This document shows positions 8,573 to 17,628 of a DNA stretch of 64,000 nucleotides, piece after piece. The DNA comes from Enterococcus faecalis (GTDB lineage Bacteria; Bacillota; Bacilli; Lactobacillales; Enterococcaceae): positions 1,520,001 to 1,584,000 of the forward strand of contig NZ_CP118962.1 in NCBI RefSeq assembly GCF_029024925.1, in the 5' to 3' direction. A program made the translations under genes and the position numbers. Every line of letters begins with the position of its first letter. The first letter of the stretch is position 1. The notes beneath the pieces were generated by a model. That model was not told the origin of the DNA, did no database searches, and was given only the letters and a program-made list of their open reading frames with translations.

Positions 8573-9835
8573 TTAGTATTTTAACAAGAAATATTTTTTC
8601 TTCCCGCGACGAATCACAGTAAATTGTCCTTCGATTTTATCAGTTTCTGTCAATTCAGCTGCTAAATCTTGTCGACGTTCTCCATTGACGTAAATCGCTC
8701 CATTTTGAACATCTTCACGGGCTTGACGTTTGGATGGTTCTATTTTTGAGGTAACTAATAAGTCGACTAAACTTAATTGATCCTCTGGTTGCACCTCATA
8801 CGTTGGTACATCTTTAAAGCCTTGTTTAATTTCTTCTGCTGTTAAGCTTTGGATATCCCCGCTGAATAAAGCTTCTGAAATTTTAACCGCTTGATGATAG
8901 GCTGCTTCACCGTGGACTAAAGTAGTCACTTCTTTGGCTAACGCTTTTTGCGCAGCACGTTGACCTGGGTTCGCTGTAAATTCTTCTTCAATTGTTGCAA
9001 TTTCATCCAATGTTAAGAAAGTAAAGTATTTCAAGAATTTCACGACATCACGATCATCTGTGTTAATCCAGAATTGATAAAATTCATATGGCGAAGTTTT
9101 TTCCGCATCTAGCCAAACTGCGTTTCCTTCTGTTTTACCAAATTTGGTACCATCTGCTTTTGTAATTAAAGGCATGGTTAAGCCGAATCCTTGAACTTCT
9201 TGTTCTCGGCGTAATAATTCAATCCCTGAAGTAATGTTCCCCCATTGATCACTGCCGCCTAATTGCAATAAACAGCCTTCTGTTTCGTACAATTTCAAGA
9301 AATCATACGCTTGTAATAATTGATACGCAAATTCAGTATAAGAAATTCCTGTTTCGATTCGGCGTTTCACGCTTTCTTTACTCATCATATAGTTAATTGT
9401 AAAGTTTTTTCCAACATCACGTAAGAAATCAATTAACGAAAGCTCTCCAAGCCAATCATAGTTATTTGCTAGAATCGCTGGATTTTTTTCATCTTCAAAA
9501 TCGATAAAACGTGACAACTGGCCCTTAATACTTTCAGACCAAGCTTTCACTGTATCAAGTGTGTTTAAACTACGCTCTGCATCTTTGAATGATGGATCAC
9601 CAATCATGCCTGTTCCGCCACCAACTAAAGCAATGGGCACATGACCATTTTGTTGGAAACGACGTAACATAAGAATTGGGAGTAGATGCCCGATGTGTAA
9701 ACTGTCTGCCGTTGGATCAAAGCCGATATATAATTTAACAGATTCTTCATTTAATTGTTTTTGTAAGGCTTCTTCATCTGTGACTTGGTAGACCAACCCA
9801 CGGGCTTTTAATTCTTCAAAAAAAGCTGAATTCAT
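8573..9835 (-). CDS. tyrS: Tyrosyl-tRNA synthetase
   Basis: Charges tRNA-Tyr. The class I signatures are present: HIGHLLP in the Rossmann domain (about residues 46-52) and KFGKTEG as the KMSKS-loop equivalent; LGGSDQWGN and an S4-type RNA-binding domain at the C-terminus ([18 protein letters not shown]) complete the domain order. The 420-residue length is normal. I use the ATG at 9835, which follows AGGAGGAAAATC; the frame extends to 9859 without a second site. Many Gram-positive tyrS genes are controlled by a T-box leader, but the short upstream region (9836-10019) shows no T-box sequence, so this one is probably the constitutive housekeeping copy. Confidence 0.96.
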   Translation of the reverse strand: MNSAFFEELKARGLVYQVTDEEALQKQLNEESVKLYIGFDPTADSLHIGHLLPILMLRRFQQNGHVPIALVGGGTGMIGDPSFKDAERSLNTLDTVKAWSESIKGQLSRFIDFEDEKNPAILANNYDWLGELSLIDFLRDVGKNFTINYMMSKESVKRRIETGISYTEFAYQLLQAYDFLKLYETEGCLLQLGGSDQWGNITSGIELLRREQEVQGFGLTMPLITKADGTKFGKTEGNAVWLDAEKTSPYEFYQFWINTDDRDVVKFLKYFTFLTLDEIATIEEEFTANPGQRAAQKALAKEVTTLVHGEAAYHQAVKISEALFSGDIQSLTAEEIKQGFKDVPTYEVQPEDQLSLVDLLVTSKIEPSKRQAREDVQNGAIYVNGERRQDLAAELTETDKIEGQFTVIRRGKKKYFLLKY

Positions 9836-10002
9836 GATTTTCCTCCTATAGTAAAACATAATAATAGATCAAATTCCCCTATTCATAGTAACCGATTCTG
9901 TCACACTTGAAAAGTCAAAAAATGAGATTTCCCTATTTTCTCTTAAGTTTTTTCAACAAAAAATGGCAATTGGTGTAGAAACTATTCATAGAAGCTTTTT
10001 TT

Positions 10003-10011
10003 TGCTATAAT
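10003..10011 (+). promoter_or_regulatory. Extended -10 promoter of pbpF
   Basis: TGCTATAAT is an extended -10 (TATAAT at 10006-10011) without a clear -35. Transcription would begin near 10018, which makes the ATG at 10020 leaderless and supports the TTG start at 10047. Confidence 0.65.
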
Positions 10012-10046
10012 AACACAGAATGTATCATTTTATTGAGGTGAAGCTT

Positions 10047-12425
10047 TTGAAAAATAATTCAAGTAACAATAAGCAAAAACCAACGACCTCTTCTGGCGGC
10101 AATGTCTTTTTACTTATTTTAAATGTCATTATTCGCGTTTTTCAGTCATTAGTGGTTTTTGGGGTTATTCTGATTGTCTTAGGTGGCTCTCTTGGCTTAG
10201 GTATTGGAATGGGCTATTTTGCTTTTCTAGTTGAAGATACACAGCCCCCAACGAAGGAAGAATTGCAAAAAGAAATCAGTGATATTACCGAAGTGTCAAA
10301 AATGACTTACGCAGATGGTACTCCGATTGCTAACATCAAATCAGATTTAATTCGGACACGAATTAATGGCGATCAAATGTCTCCATTGCTAAAAAAAGCC
10401 ATTATTTCAACAGAAGATGAATATTTTGAAGAACATCATGGGGTGGTACCAAAAGCGCTAGTTCGAGCGTTGATTTCTGATGCGACAGGTATCGGCGGTT
10501 CTTCTGGTGGTTCAACATTGACTCAGCAATTGGTCAAGCAACAGATTTTAACTGACGAAACGACTTTTAAACGGAAAGCCAACGAAATTTTATTAGCTTT
10601 ACGTATTGAAAAATACTTTTCTAAGGACGAAATCGTGACAACTTATCTAAATGTCTCCCCTTTTGGTCGTAATAACAAAGGTGAAAATATTGCAGGCGTG
10701 GAAGAAGCAGCCAAAGGACTCTTTGGTAAAAGTGCCAAGGACTTGAATCTTCCTCAAGCGGCCTTTATCGCAGGTCTTCCCCAAAGTCCTATTGTTTACA
10801 CGCCCTATACTAACACTGGTGCCTTGAAAGACGATTTGTCTTTAGGAATGAAGAGAAAAGATTTTGTTCTTTTCAGTATGTACCGAGAAAAAGCTATTTC
10901 GCAAAAGGAATATGAAGAAGCCAAAGCTTACGACTTGAAAAAAGACTTTTTACCAACAGAGCAGGCCAATGTCAATACAGAAGGCTATCTATACTACACG
11001 GTGTTAGATAAAGCAGTTGAGATTGTCATGGATTTAGATATGAAAAAAGCTAAAGTTAATCGTGATGATTTAGATCAAGTTGGTTTAGATCAATATGAAG
11101 AACAAGCACGTCGCGAAATCCAGTCGCAAGGCTATACAATCCAATCGACCATTGATCAGAATATTTACAACACGATGCAAACCGCTGTCGCAAATTATGG
11201 TTATTTGCTTGATGATGGCACTGCAGATGTCAATGGGAATACAATGATTGAAACTGGCAATATTTTAATGGATAACGCTACTGGTCGTATCCTTGGTTTT
11301 ATCGGCGGCAGAAACTTCGATATAAATCAAAACAACCATGCCTTTAATGCCGATCGTCAAGTTGGTTCTACGATTAAACCAATTTCTGTCTATGGTCCTG
11401 CGATTGATCAAGGACTCATTGGTTCTGAAAGTCGTCTGGCCAACTACCCAACGACTTATGCTGATGGTCGTGAATTTGTGAACTCAACAACTGTGGATTT
11501 AAATCAATTCGTGACTGTTCGGAATGCCTTGAATTGGTCTTTCAATATACCTGTCGTTCATGTTAATAATGAGCTAAGGAAAAAAATGGGTGATGATAAT
11601 TTTTCTTATAATCACTACTTAAGCAAAATGAACTATCCAGCTTCAGATGCTTGGGCTTACGAATCTGCACCTTTGGGTCCAGTAGAAACAAATGTTGTAA
11701 CTCAAACAAACGGTTTCCAAGCACTTGCTAACAAAGGGAAATATCAAAAAGCCTACATGATTGAAAAAATTACAGACAATAGCGGACATGTGGTCTACGA
11801 ACACAAAGATGAAGGAACGCAAGTTTATTCACCGGCGACCGCTTCTATTATGAATGACTTGTTGCGTTCAGTGGTGGATTCTGCGAATACGACAAAATTC
11901 AAACCAACGTTAGCTGGCTTGAATCCTCATTTAGCCAGTGCTGATTGGGTCGGAAAAACTGGGACAACTGATGAGTTTAAAGATTCATGGCTGATTGTCT
12001 CTACTCCAACTGTGACACTAAGTTCTTGGACGGGACATGATCTACCAGCGCCAATGACGACAACCAGCGGCGACAATAACGGGAATTATATGGCGAACTT
12101 AGCTAATGCGCTGTACTATGCGAATCCAGAATTGTTTGGCATTGGTCAAAAATTTGAATTAGACCCAAGTGTCATTAAATCAAAAGTTTCTGAATTTACT
12201 GGTGAAAAACCTGGCTCAATTACCTATAATGGTGCTAAGTTCAATACACCTGGCAAAACAACGACTTCATACTATGCCAAAGATGGTGCACCACAAAGTA
12301 CCTATAAATTTGGGATCGGTGGAACAGACAGCAATTACGCTTCTTACTGGGGAAATCTTGCTCCACGTGCCACTACAAATAATAACAACAACAATAAAAA
12401 CAACGATAATAAAAAGAACAACTAA
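10047..12425 (+). CDS. pbpF: Class A penicillin-binding protein (PBP1B type)
   Basis: A bifunctional peptidoglycan glycosyltransferase and transpeptidase of about 792 residues. After a short cytoplasmic tail comes one membrane helix (about residues 20-65), then the GT51 domain with the catalytic stretch EDEYFEEHHGV and GGSTLTQQL, and a transpeptidase domain with SxxK (GSTIKP), SxN (WSFNIP) and KTG (GKTGTT) in order. The tail is a low-complexity run rich in asparagine and lysine. I choose a TTG at 10047 because GAGGTG lies six bases before it; the frame opens at an ATG at 10020, at the likely transcription start. E. faecalis has three class A PBPs (PonA, PbpF, PbpZ), and the position beside ccpA identifies this as PbpF. 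Class A PBPs contribute to intrinsic cephalosporin resistance in this species. Confidence 0.93.
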   Translation: MKNNSSNNKQKPTTSSGGNVFLLILNVIIRVFQSLVVFGVILIVLGGSLGLGIGMGYFAFLVEDTQPPTKEELQKEISDITEVSKMTYADGTPIANIKSDLIRTRINGDQMSPLLKKAIISTEDEYFEEHHGVVPKALVRALISDATGIGGSSGGSTLTQQLVKQQILTDETTFKRKANEILLALRIEKYFSKDEIVTTYLNVSPFGRNNKGENIAGVEEAAKGLFGKSAKDLNLPQAAFIAGLPQSPIVYTPYTNTGALKDDLSLGMKRKDFVLFSMYREKAISQKEYEEAKAYDLKKDFLPTEQANVNTEGYLYYTVLDKAVEIVMDLDMKKAKVNRDDLDQVGLDQYEEQARREIQSQGYTIQSTIDQNIYNTMQTAVANYGYLLDDGTADVNGNTMIETGNILMDNATGRILGFIGGRNFDINQNNHAFNADRQVGSTIKPISVYGPAIDQGLIGSESRLANYPTTYADGREFVNSTTVDLNQFVTVRNALNWSFNIPVVHVNNELRKKMGDDNFSYNHYLSKMNYPASDAWAYESAPLGPVETNVVTQTNGFQALANKGKYQKAYMIEKITDNSGHVVYEHKDEGTQVYSPATASIMNDLLRSVVDSANTTKFKPTLAGLNPHLASADWVGKTGTTDEFKDSWLIVSTPTVTLSSWTGHDLPAPMTTTSGDNNGNYMANLANALYYANPELFGIGQKFELDPSVIKSKVSEFTGEKPGSITYNGAKFNTPGKTTTSYYAKDGAPQSTYKFGIGGTDSNYASYWGNLAPRATTNNNNNNKNNDNKKNN

Positions 12426-12462
12426 AGAATTTGGTAAGTTAAGCTTGCAACCAAAATTATGT

Positions 12463-12516
12463 AAAAAAGTAGAGACGTAATCCATCAATTGATGAATTAT
12501 GTCTCTACTTTTATTG
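12463..12516 (+). terminator. Terminator of pbpF
   Basis: A long, nearly perfect hairpin with outer stem AAAGTAGAGAC/GTCTCTACTTT and an inner TAATCCATCA/TGATGAATTA stem, ending in CTTTTA. Confidence 0.8.
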
Positions 12517-12610
12517 CTTCTCTTATTCTTTACCATCGATACTAGCTCGAGCTATTCAAAAATAGCTCCTACATTTAATGAAATAATATGCAGCAATCAA
12601 CCTATTTTAA

Positions 12611-13711
12611 CTAAAATAATCCCTTTCTGTTTCTCAAAACAATAGCAGATACTATTAAACTTATTAATACATAGACAACTATCATCTTTAAAGAAAAATC
12701 AAATGTGAGACCTATCTCATCCATCGGCTCATACCCATTTCCTCCATTAATAATTTTAGGAAAATTCATATAAGCTGTAAAGAAAAATTTATTGGAAATC
12801 AGGCTAACTCCTGAAGATAATACCACACCAACAATTAGCAAGCTATGAACAATCAAATTTCCAGTAAACAGCGAAAGCAAGAAACTGAATACTGTCAATG
12901 CTAATAACAGCATACCAAACATAATTAGGCTTCTCGACAAATAGTTAGAAAGAGAAATGATTGTAACACTTTGTCCCTTTTCAATAATCGCGACTGGATA
13001 ATCAGGGTTTCCCAGACCATTTTTGAAAAATGCACTGATTACAGAAAGAAAGATTGACAGATAAGAAACCAATCCGACTGTAAACAAAATACTACTTATT
13101 TTAATAGAATATTTTTTCCATAGTTTTAAGGGAAGTCCATTCCATAAAGAAACAGTATTTTTTCTTTTTTCTAAAGTTGCGAGCGCTATAATCATTAAAC
13201 TAGGGATAATTAATAATAATGTGTATGGAAAATCCATCGATAAAAGAAAACCTAGGTAATTCAAAGCAGGCATTTTAGCAACTTCAGAAGAATCCACTTG
13301 TTTGATCCTGTTTTCAGATAAATATTGTAATTCTTTGACTCTTTTTTGTTGCTCAATAATTGGTATACTATACAACGTTCCTTTTAACATTGCATTTAAA
13401 TTACTTTCTTCCAATTTTTTCTCAGCTTCTAATAAAGCCCATTCATCACCAATTTTGATGGCATTAATTGCTTTCCTTAATTGCTCACTTTCATCTTCTA
13501 TCTCATTTAAAGTTTCTTTTGCTGCAGGTTCATTTTTCATTTTTCCTTTCGCTTGTTCGTTATTTTTGATTCGGTTTTCATATTGCATTTCTTTAAAAGA
13601 AAGTTGTTGGGGTTGAGCTAGCAGCGGATAAATTAACATTAAAATAAAGGCTATAAACACAAACCACAGACTCTTCTCTTTCAATATTTTTATCGTTTCT
13701 ATCTTAAGCAT
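12611..13711 (-). CDS. ABC-2 type transporter permease with large outer domain
   Basis: A 366-residue membrane protein and partner of the ATPase at 13704-14396, with which it overlaps by eight bases. It has one N-terminal helix (about residues 13-32), then a helical charged domain of about 120 residues, likely outside the cell, then five or more further helices (about 158-180, 205-230, 260-285, 290-310, 340-360). This topology is that of ABC-2 exporters linked to bacteriocin immunity, lipid or antibiotic efflux. Codon use differs from its neighbours: ATA and AGA codons are common here and scarce in pbpF and ccpA. In the sequenced E. faecalis reference V583, as I recall, pbpF and ccpA are direct neighbours, so this pair is probably a strain-variable insertion. 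The substrate is unknown. Confidence 0.8.
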   Translation of the reverse strand: MLKIETIKILKEKSLWFVFIAFILMLIYPLLAQPQQLSFKEMQYENRIKNNEQAKGKMKNEPAAKETLNEIEDESEQLRKAINAIKIGDEWALLEAEKKLEESNLNAMLKGTLYSIPIIEQQKRVKELQYLSENRIKQVDSSEVAKMPALNYLGFLLSMDFPYTLLLIIPSLMIIALATLEKRKNTVSLWNGLPLKLWKKYSIKISSILFTVGLVSYLSIFLSVISAFFKNGLGNPDYPVAIIEKGQSVTIISLSNYLSRSLIMFGMLLLALTVFSFLLSLFTGNLIVHSLLIVGVVLSSGVSLISNKFFFTAYMNFPKIINGGNGYEPMDEIGLTFDFSLKMIVVYVLISLIVSAIVLRNRKGLF

Positions 13712-14396
13712 TTCTCTCTTCTCCTCTTAAATATAAGTTATCATATTGTTCACGTAAAGAAAGGTTACGTTGATCGTTCTCAACCAGCTTTTTATTTTTC
13801 ATAAATAAAATACGTGTACATGTGTGTTCAACATTATACAAATCATGAGAAGATAAAATAACTATTTTATCTTTATAAACTATTTCTTTTAAGCACATTA
13901 TGAATAAACTAACACTAGTAGGATCCAATCCATTAAAAGGTTCGTCTAACAAAAGTATTGTTGCATCACTTGCTAGATACATTGCTAATAATACATGTTG
14001 TTTCATTCCAAGAGATAATTTTTTTATTGTTCTATTTTGATATTCTTTCATCTTTAATTGTTCAAAAATATGCTCTATATCGCTATTGCTTTTCCAAGCG
14101 GCTTTAATATATTCAAGATGTTCTTTCGGCGTCAAATAATCATATAAATTTTTACTACTTTCAAGAAAAAATAGTTCTTTTAAATACGTTGCACTTCTAC
14201 TATTGTAATCAATCTTATTTAAACTAATATTTCCATTTTTTCTAGGGATTAAACCAGATATAGCTTTAAAAAACGTGGTTTTTCCAGTTCCATTAGGAGC
14301 AACTAAGCCAATTATTTCACCAAATTCAGCTTGCATAGATAAATTTTCTATAATTGTTCTATTACCATACTCGACAGTTAATTCTTTTACCTTCAT
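13704..14396 (-). CDS. ABC transporter ATPase (ABC-2 family)
   Basis: A 230-residue nucleotide-binding subunit. Walker A is APNGTGKTT at about residues 34-42, the signature is LSLGMKQ, and Walker B is ILLLDEPFNGLD with the catalytic glutamate. A GxGKTT-type P-loop preceded by ALVAP-like VAPN and the LSLGM signature are typical of ABC-2 exporters (BcrA, NatA, lantibiotic immunity subunits) and not of importers. The start ATG follows AAGAGGTG. It is the first gene of the pair. AGA and ATA codons recur, as in the permease. No sensor kinase or peptide gene is next to it, so the common antibiotic-sensing module is not evident. Export of a toxic compound or immunity to a peptide is the most likely role, by inference only. 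Confidence 0.85.
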   Translation of the reverse strand: MKVKELTVEYGNRTIIENLSMQAEFGEIIGLVAPNGTGKTTFFKAISGLIPRKNGNISLNKIDYNSRSATYLKELFFLESSKNLYDYLTPKEHLEYIKAAWKSNSDIEHIFEQLKMKEYQNRTIKKLSLGMKQHVLLAMYLASDATILLLDEPFNGLDPTSVSLFIMCLKEIVYKDKIVILSSHDLYNVEHTCTRILFMKNKKLVENDQRNLSLREQYDNLYLRGEERNA

Positions 14397-14508
14397 AGAA
14401 ACACCTCTTTTTTTAATCTAAAGATACCATAAGCAATGCTTTACCGACTGATTTACTAATCAACTTAATCTTATTTTAATTTTCAATCTTACTGTGTATT
14501 AATAGCAG

Positions 14509-14568
14509 AATGCAAAAAAGTACAAGAAGAAATCATTTTCATGATTTCTTCTTGTACTTTTTTGCATT
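14509..14568 (-). terminator. Terminator of ccpA, 28-base perfect stem
   Basis: A perfectly complementary stem of 28 bases (14509-14536 with 14541-14568) around a four-base TTTC loop. It carries an inner A6/T6 run and lies just past the ccpA stop. It also marks the right border of the ABC-2 pair. Confidence 0.85.
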
Positions 14569-14585
14569 TCTAGTAGAATTTTCTC

Positions 14586-15587
14586 TTATTTTGTTGAACC
14601 TTTTTGATCAATTCCATAAGGTAAAACAACTGTTTTTTCTTCAATTTCTTCTTTGTTCATTAGTTTTGTTAATAAGCGCATTGACACGGCACCGATATCA
14701 TATAAAGGTTGTGTAATACTTGATAGACGTGGACGAGAGACTTCTGTAAGCAATGAGTTATTGCTTGTAATGATTTCAAATTCTTCTGGAACTTTCACAC
14801 CAGCATCTAGCATCCCATCTAATAAACCAATCGCTAGCTCATCATCTGTAACAAAGGCAGCAGTTGCCCCACTATTACGGACACGCTCAGCCAAATTAAT
14901 GCCTGCTTTAAATTTATATTCAGATTCAAAAACTAAGCCTTCATTATAAGACAAGCCATTTTCCGCTAAAGCTTCTTTGTAGCCTTTCATTCGGTTTTGA
15001 CCATTAATTGGATCGATTAATGCACCACTAACAAAAGCAATTTTTTTGTTCCCATTTTTCGCTAAAGTCGCTGTTGCATCTTTCGTTGCTTCTGTGTAAT
15101 CAATATTAACGCTACCAACTTGTTCGTCTGGATCAATTGAACCTGCTAAGACAACAGGTGTTTTTGAACGTGAAAATTCACCACGAATATCATCTGTAAT
15201 GCGATGACCCATAAAGATAATCCCATCTACTTGCTTGGCAAGTAAATTGTTCAATACAGTAACTTCTTTTTGATCGTCTCCATCTGAATTAGCTAAAATG
15301 ATATTATATTTATACATTGTAGCCACATCGTCAATGCCACGTGCTAATGAAGCAAAAAATGCATTACTAACATCTGGAATAATAACACCCACTGTTGTCG
15401 TTTTTTTACTTGCTAAACCACGAGCGACTGCGTTAGGACGGTAATCTAAGCGATCAATCACTTCTAAGACTTTTTTACGCGTTGCTGGTTTTACATTGGG
15501 ATTACCATTGACAACACGAGAAACAGTAGCCATAGATACATTTGCCTCTCTAGCAACATCATAAATTGTAATTGTTTGTTTTTCCAT
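14586..15587 (-). CDS. ccpA: Catabolite control protein A
   Basis: The LacI-family master regulator of carbon catabolite repression, which binds cre sites when complexed with Ser46-phosphorylated HPr. The 333-residue protein has an N-terminal helix-turn-helix (TIYDVAREANVSMATVSRVV, residues 6-25), the hinge region PNAVARGLASKKTTTVG and a periplasmic-binding-protein-like core. Family identity is supported by the divergent pepQ gene, the standard arrangement in lactic acid bacteria and enterococci. A sigma-A type promoter lies 90 bases upstream and a palindrome sits just behind it, so self-control is likely. The HPr kinase gene that feeds this regulator is 6 kb away at 21088-22023. The start ATG follows TAGGAGAAG. 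Confidence 0.96.
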   Translation of the reverse strand: MEKQTITIYDVAREANVSMATVSRVVNGNPNVKPATRKKVLEVIDRLDYRPNAVARGLASKKTTTVGVIIPDVSNAFFASLARGIDDVATMYKYNIILANSDGDDQKEVTVLNNLLAKQVDGIIFMGHRITDDIRGEFSRSKTPVVLAGSIDPDEQVGSVNIDYTEATKDATATLAKNGNKKIAFVSGALIDPINGQNRMKGYKEALAENGLSYNEGLVFESEYKFKAGINLAERVRNSGATAAFVTDDELAIGLLDGMLDAGVKVPEEFEIITSNNSLLTEVSRPRLSSITQPLYDIGAVSMRLLTKLMNKEEIEEKTVVLPYGIDQKGSTK

Positions 15588-15625
15588 GTTTCTTCTCCTA
15601 TAAATATGAATTTGTTCTCATTTTC

Positions 15626-15642
15626 TGAAAACACTGTTTACA
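15626..15642. promoter_or_regulatory. Palindromic operator candidate in the ccpA leader
   Basis: On the minus strand TGTAAACAGTGTTTTCA, a 7-3-7 inverted repeat with one mismatch. It lies about 9-25 bases after the presumed ccpA transcription start. It resembles a cre site but lacks the central CG, so CcpA binding is possible, not certain. Confidence 0.5.
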
Positions 15643-15657
15643 TTTCTTTCCTAGCCT

Positions 15658-15686
15658 AGAATATCAAAATTCTTCTATTTTTGCAA
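15658..15686 (-). promoter_or_regulatory. ccpA promoter
   Basis: On the minus strand TTGCAA (15681-15686), a spacer of 17, then TATTCT (15658-15663) preceded by TGA as extended -10. Leader of about 65 bases. Confidence 0.7.
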
Positions 15687-15749
15687 CCGTTTTATCGTTT
15701 TTTCATGAAAATTTACTTTCCATTTCAAAAGGAACTTTTTGTCATTTCA

Positions 15750-15758
15750 TGTTATGAT
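15750..15758 (+). promoter_or_regulatory. Extended -10 promoter of pepQ
   Basis: TGTTATGAT with no clear -35; the leader to the ATG at 15802 is about 37 bases. Divergent from the ccpA promoter 65-100 bases away. Confidence 0.55.
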
Positions 15759-15801
15759 AGTACTGTGATTCACTTCAGAATAAAAGAAAGAAGGATGTTT
15801 T

Positions 15802-16905
15802 ATGAATCAAGAAAAAATTGCCGATTTAAAAAATTGGATGCACCAAGAAAAGATTGACTTCACTTATATTAGTGATCCTGGTCATATCGCTTACTTTTCC
15901 GGTTACGAAAGCGAACCTCATGAACGCGTGTTAGCTTTGTTTATCGCTGCGGACGACCAATCATTTTTATTTACACCTGCATTGGAAGTCGAAGATGCCG
16001 AAAAGAGTAGTTGGACTTATCCTGTTTATGGTTATTTAGATAGCGAAAATCCTTGGGAAAAAATTGCGGCTTTATTAAATAAACGGACACAAGGCACGCC
16101 ACGCTTCGCTTTAGAAAAACAAGCTCTTTCTTTAGCTCGTTTCGATCAATTGAAAACCTATTTCCCAGCTAGCGATTTTTCGCATGATGTTACGCCTTTA
16201 ATTGAAAAACTTCAATTAATTAAAACAGAACCTGAAATTCAACGTTTACTAGAAGCTGGTAGTTGGGCTGATGTCGCTTTTGAGATTGGCTTCAAAGCAA
16301 TTCAAGCAGGCGTTGCGGAACAAGAAATTGTTGCAGAAATCGAGTATCAATTAAAACGTCAAGGTATTCGCTCGATGAGTTTTGATACGTTAGTCTTAAC
16401 AGGAAAAAACGGAGCTAGTCCTCACGGGGTACCTGGCGAAACAAAAATTGAGCCCCATGACTTAGTGTTATTTGATTTAGGTGTCGTTCATAATGGCTAT
16501 TGTAGTGATGCCACACGAACAGTCAGCTACTTGGAACCTTCTGATTTCCAAAAAGAAATTTATGGAATTGTTTTAGAAGCACAATTAGCAGCAACTGAAG
16601 CGGTGAAACCTGGTGTTACAGCAGGCGAATTAGATGATATTGCTCGAGGTGTAATCACAAAAGCTGGTTATGGTGAATACTTTAACCATCGCTTAGGCCA
16701 TGGCATTGGAACCACTGTCCATGAATACCCATCACTGGTTCATGGCAATGATTTAGTTATTGAAGAAGGTATGTGTTTCTCTATTGAGCCCGGTATTTAC
16801 ATTCCTGGAAAAGTAGGCGTTCGTATTGAAGATTGTTTACACGTAACGAAAACAGGCTCCGAACCATTCACTAAGACAACCAAAGAATTGCAAATTATCC
16901 AATAG
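15802..16905 (+). CDS. pepQ: Xaa-Pro dipeptidase (M24 metallopeptidase)
   Basis: Cleaves dipeptides with C-terminal proline in the cytoplasm. The 367-residue protein has an N-terminal creatinase-like domain (residues 1-130) and a C-terminal pita-bread catalytic domain. All five metal ligands of the M24 family can be placed: D225 (LVLFDLG), D236 (YCSDATR), H300 (RLGHGIG), E329 (SIEPGIY) and E343 (VRIEDC). The start ATG follows AGAAGGAT. The gene is divergent from ccpA, as in other Lactobacillales, where the two share a control region. A strong hairpin follows the stop codon, so it is monocistronic. Confidence 0.95.
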   Translation: MNQEKIADLKNWMHQEKIDFTYISDPGHIAYFSGYESEPHERVLALFIAADDQSFLFTPALEVEDAEKSSWTYPVYGYLDSENPWEKIAALLNKRTQGTPRFALEKQALSLARFDQLKTYFPASDFSHDVTPLIEKLQLIKTEPEIQRLLEAGSWADVAFEIGFKAIQAGVAEQEIVAEIEYQLKRQGIRSMSFDTLVLTGKNGASPHGVPGETKIEPHDLVLFDLGVVHNGYCSDATRTVSYLEPSDFQKEIYGIVLEAQLAATEAVKPGVTAGELDDIARGVITKAGYGEYFNHRLGHGIGTTVHEYPSLVHGNDLVIEEGMCFSIEPGIYIPGKVGVRIEDCLHVTKTGSEPFTKTTKELQIIQ

Positions 16906-16916
16906 CATAAAAATAA

Positions 16917-16958
16917 AATGAGGCCATCAGTCAACCGGACTGATGGCCTCATTTCTAA
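16917..16958 (+). terminator. Terminator of pepQ
   Basis: A perfect 16-base stem (16917-16932 with 16938-16953), GC-rich in its core GAGGCCATCAGTC, followed by a short T run. Confidence 0.9.
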
Positions 16959-17025
16959 ATTTTAAGGTAAGCCGCTGAACAAAAGCAACACGATCCGTTG
17001 CTAACTTTCATAAGCTAAACACTTG

Positions 17026-17613
17026 TTACCCTTTAAATTCTTTTTTTACGTCTTTCGCTGCATCTTTAACATCTTCTTTTGCTTCTGCAGCTTTTTCAGG
17101 AACATCTTTGGTGGTTTCTTTTGCTTCATCGACACCAGCAGAAACAGTTTCTTTGGCCGCTGCCGCAGAATCTTTAACGTCAATATAGATATCTTCTGCT
17201 GCATCTTCGGCAATTTCACCTAAATCTTCTGCGTGATCTTGAGCATCGTCAGCTGCTTTTTTAAATTGATCAGATAAATCACCTGTTTGTTTTTTAAAGT
17301 TATCAAGCATGTCGCCAGAAACACCTTGTGCTTTATCCAATGAATCTTTTGTTTTTTCTTTGACAGAACCTGCCAAATCAGAGGCTTGATCTGATAAAAC
17401 GCCGGCTTTTTGTTTTGCGATTTCTGTTAATTCTGTTCCTTTTTGAACAGCATAATCTGTGTAATCTTGCGCTTTGTTTTTTAAATCATCTGTTTGATTT
17501 GATAAATCATCACGTAATTCTTTACCTGATTTTGGTGCAAGTAATAATGCGGCAACGGCTGCTGCTGTTCCACCAATTACTGCTCCTAAGAAAAATCCGC
17601 CTTTTTTAGCCAT
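17026..17613 (-). CDS. YtxH domain stress-type protein
   Basis: A 195-residue protein with a short Lys-rich N-terminus, one membrane helix (GGFFLGAVIGGTAAAVAALL, about residues 5-24) and the LLAPKSGKELRDDL motif that defines the YtxH/GvpP-like family. The remainder is a long, highly charged, amphipathic helix of repeated K-D-x-x-D type, suited to coiled-coil or membrane-surface contact. I start at the ATG at 17613, behind GGAGGAGAT; five extra codons upstream have no support. Its partner upstream is the DUF948 gene 15 bases away. In Bacillus the ytxGH pair belongs to the general stress regulon; the enterococcal role is unknown, and there is no sigma-B in enterococci of this type to my knowledge. 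Confidence 0.85.
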   Translation of the reverse strand: MAKKGGFFLGAVIGGTAAAVAALLLAPKSGKELRDDLSNQTDDLKNKAQDYTDYAVQKGTELTEIAKQKAGVLSDQASDLAGSVKEKTKDSLDKAQGVSGDMLDNFKKQTGDLSDQFKKAADDAQDHAEDLGEIAEDAAEDIYIDVKDSAAAAKETVSAGVDEAKETTKDVPEKAAEAKEDVKDAAKDVKKEFKG

Positions 17614-17628
17614 AAAAATCTCCTCCAA

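Noticed and set aside
9836-10019. T-box leader upstream of tyrS
   Set aside because: The region is only about 180 bases long and shows no TGGxACCGCG-type T-box sequence or anti-terminator pairing.
12363-12424. Asparagine/lysine codon repeat at the end of pbpF as an independent repeat element
   Set aside because: It is an in-frame low-complexity tail of the protein and not a DNA repeat found elsewhere in the window.
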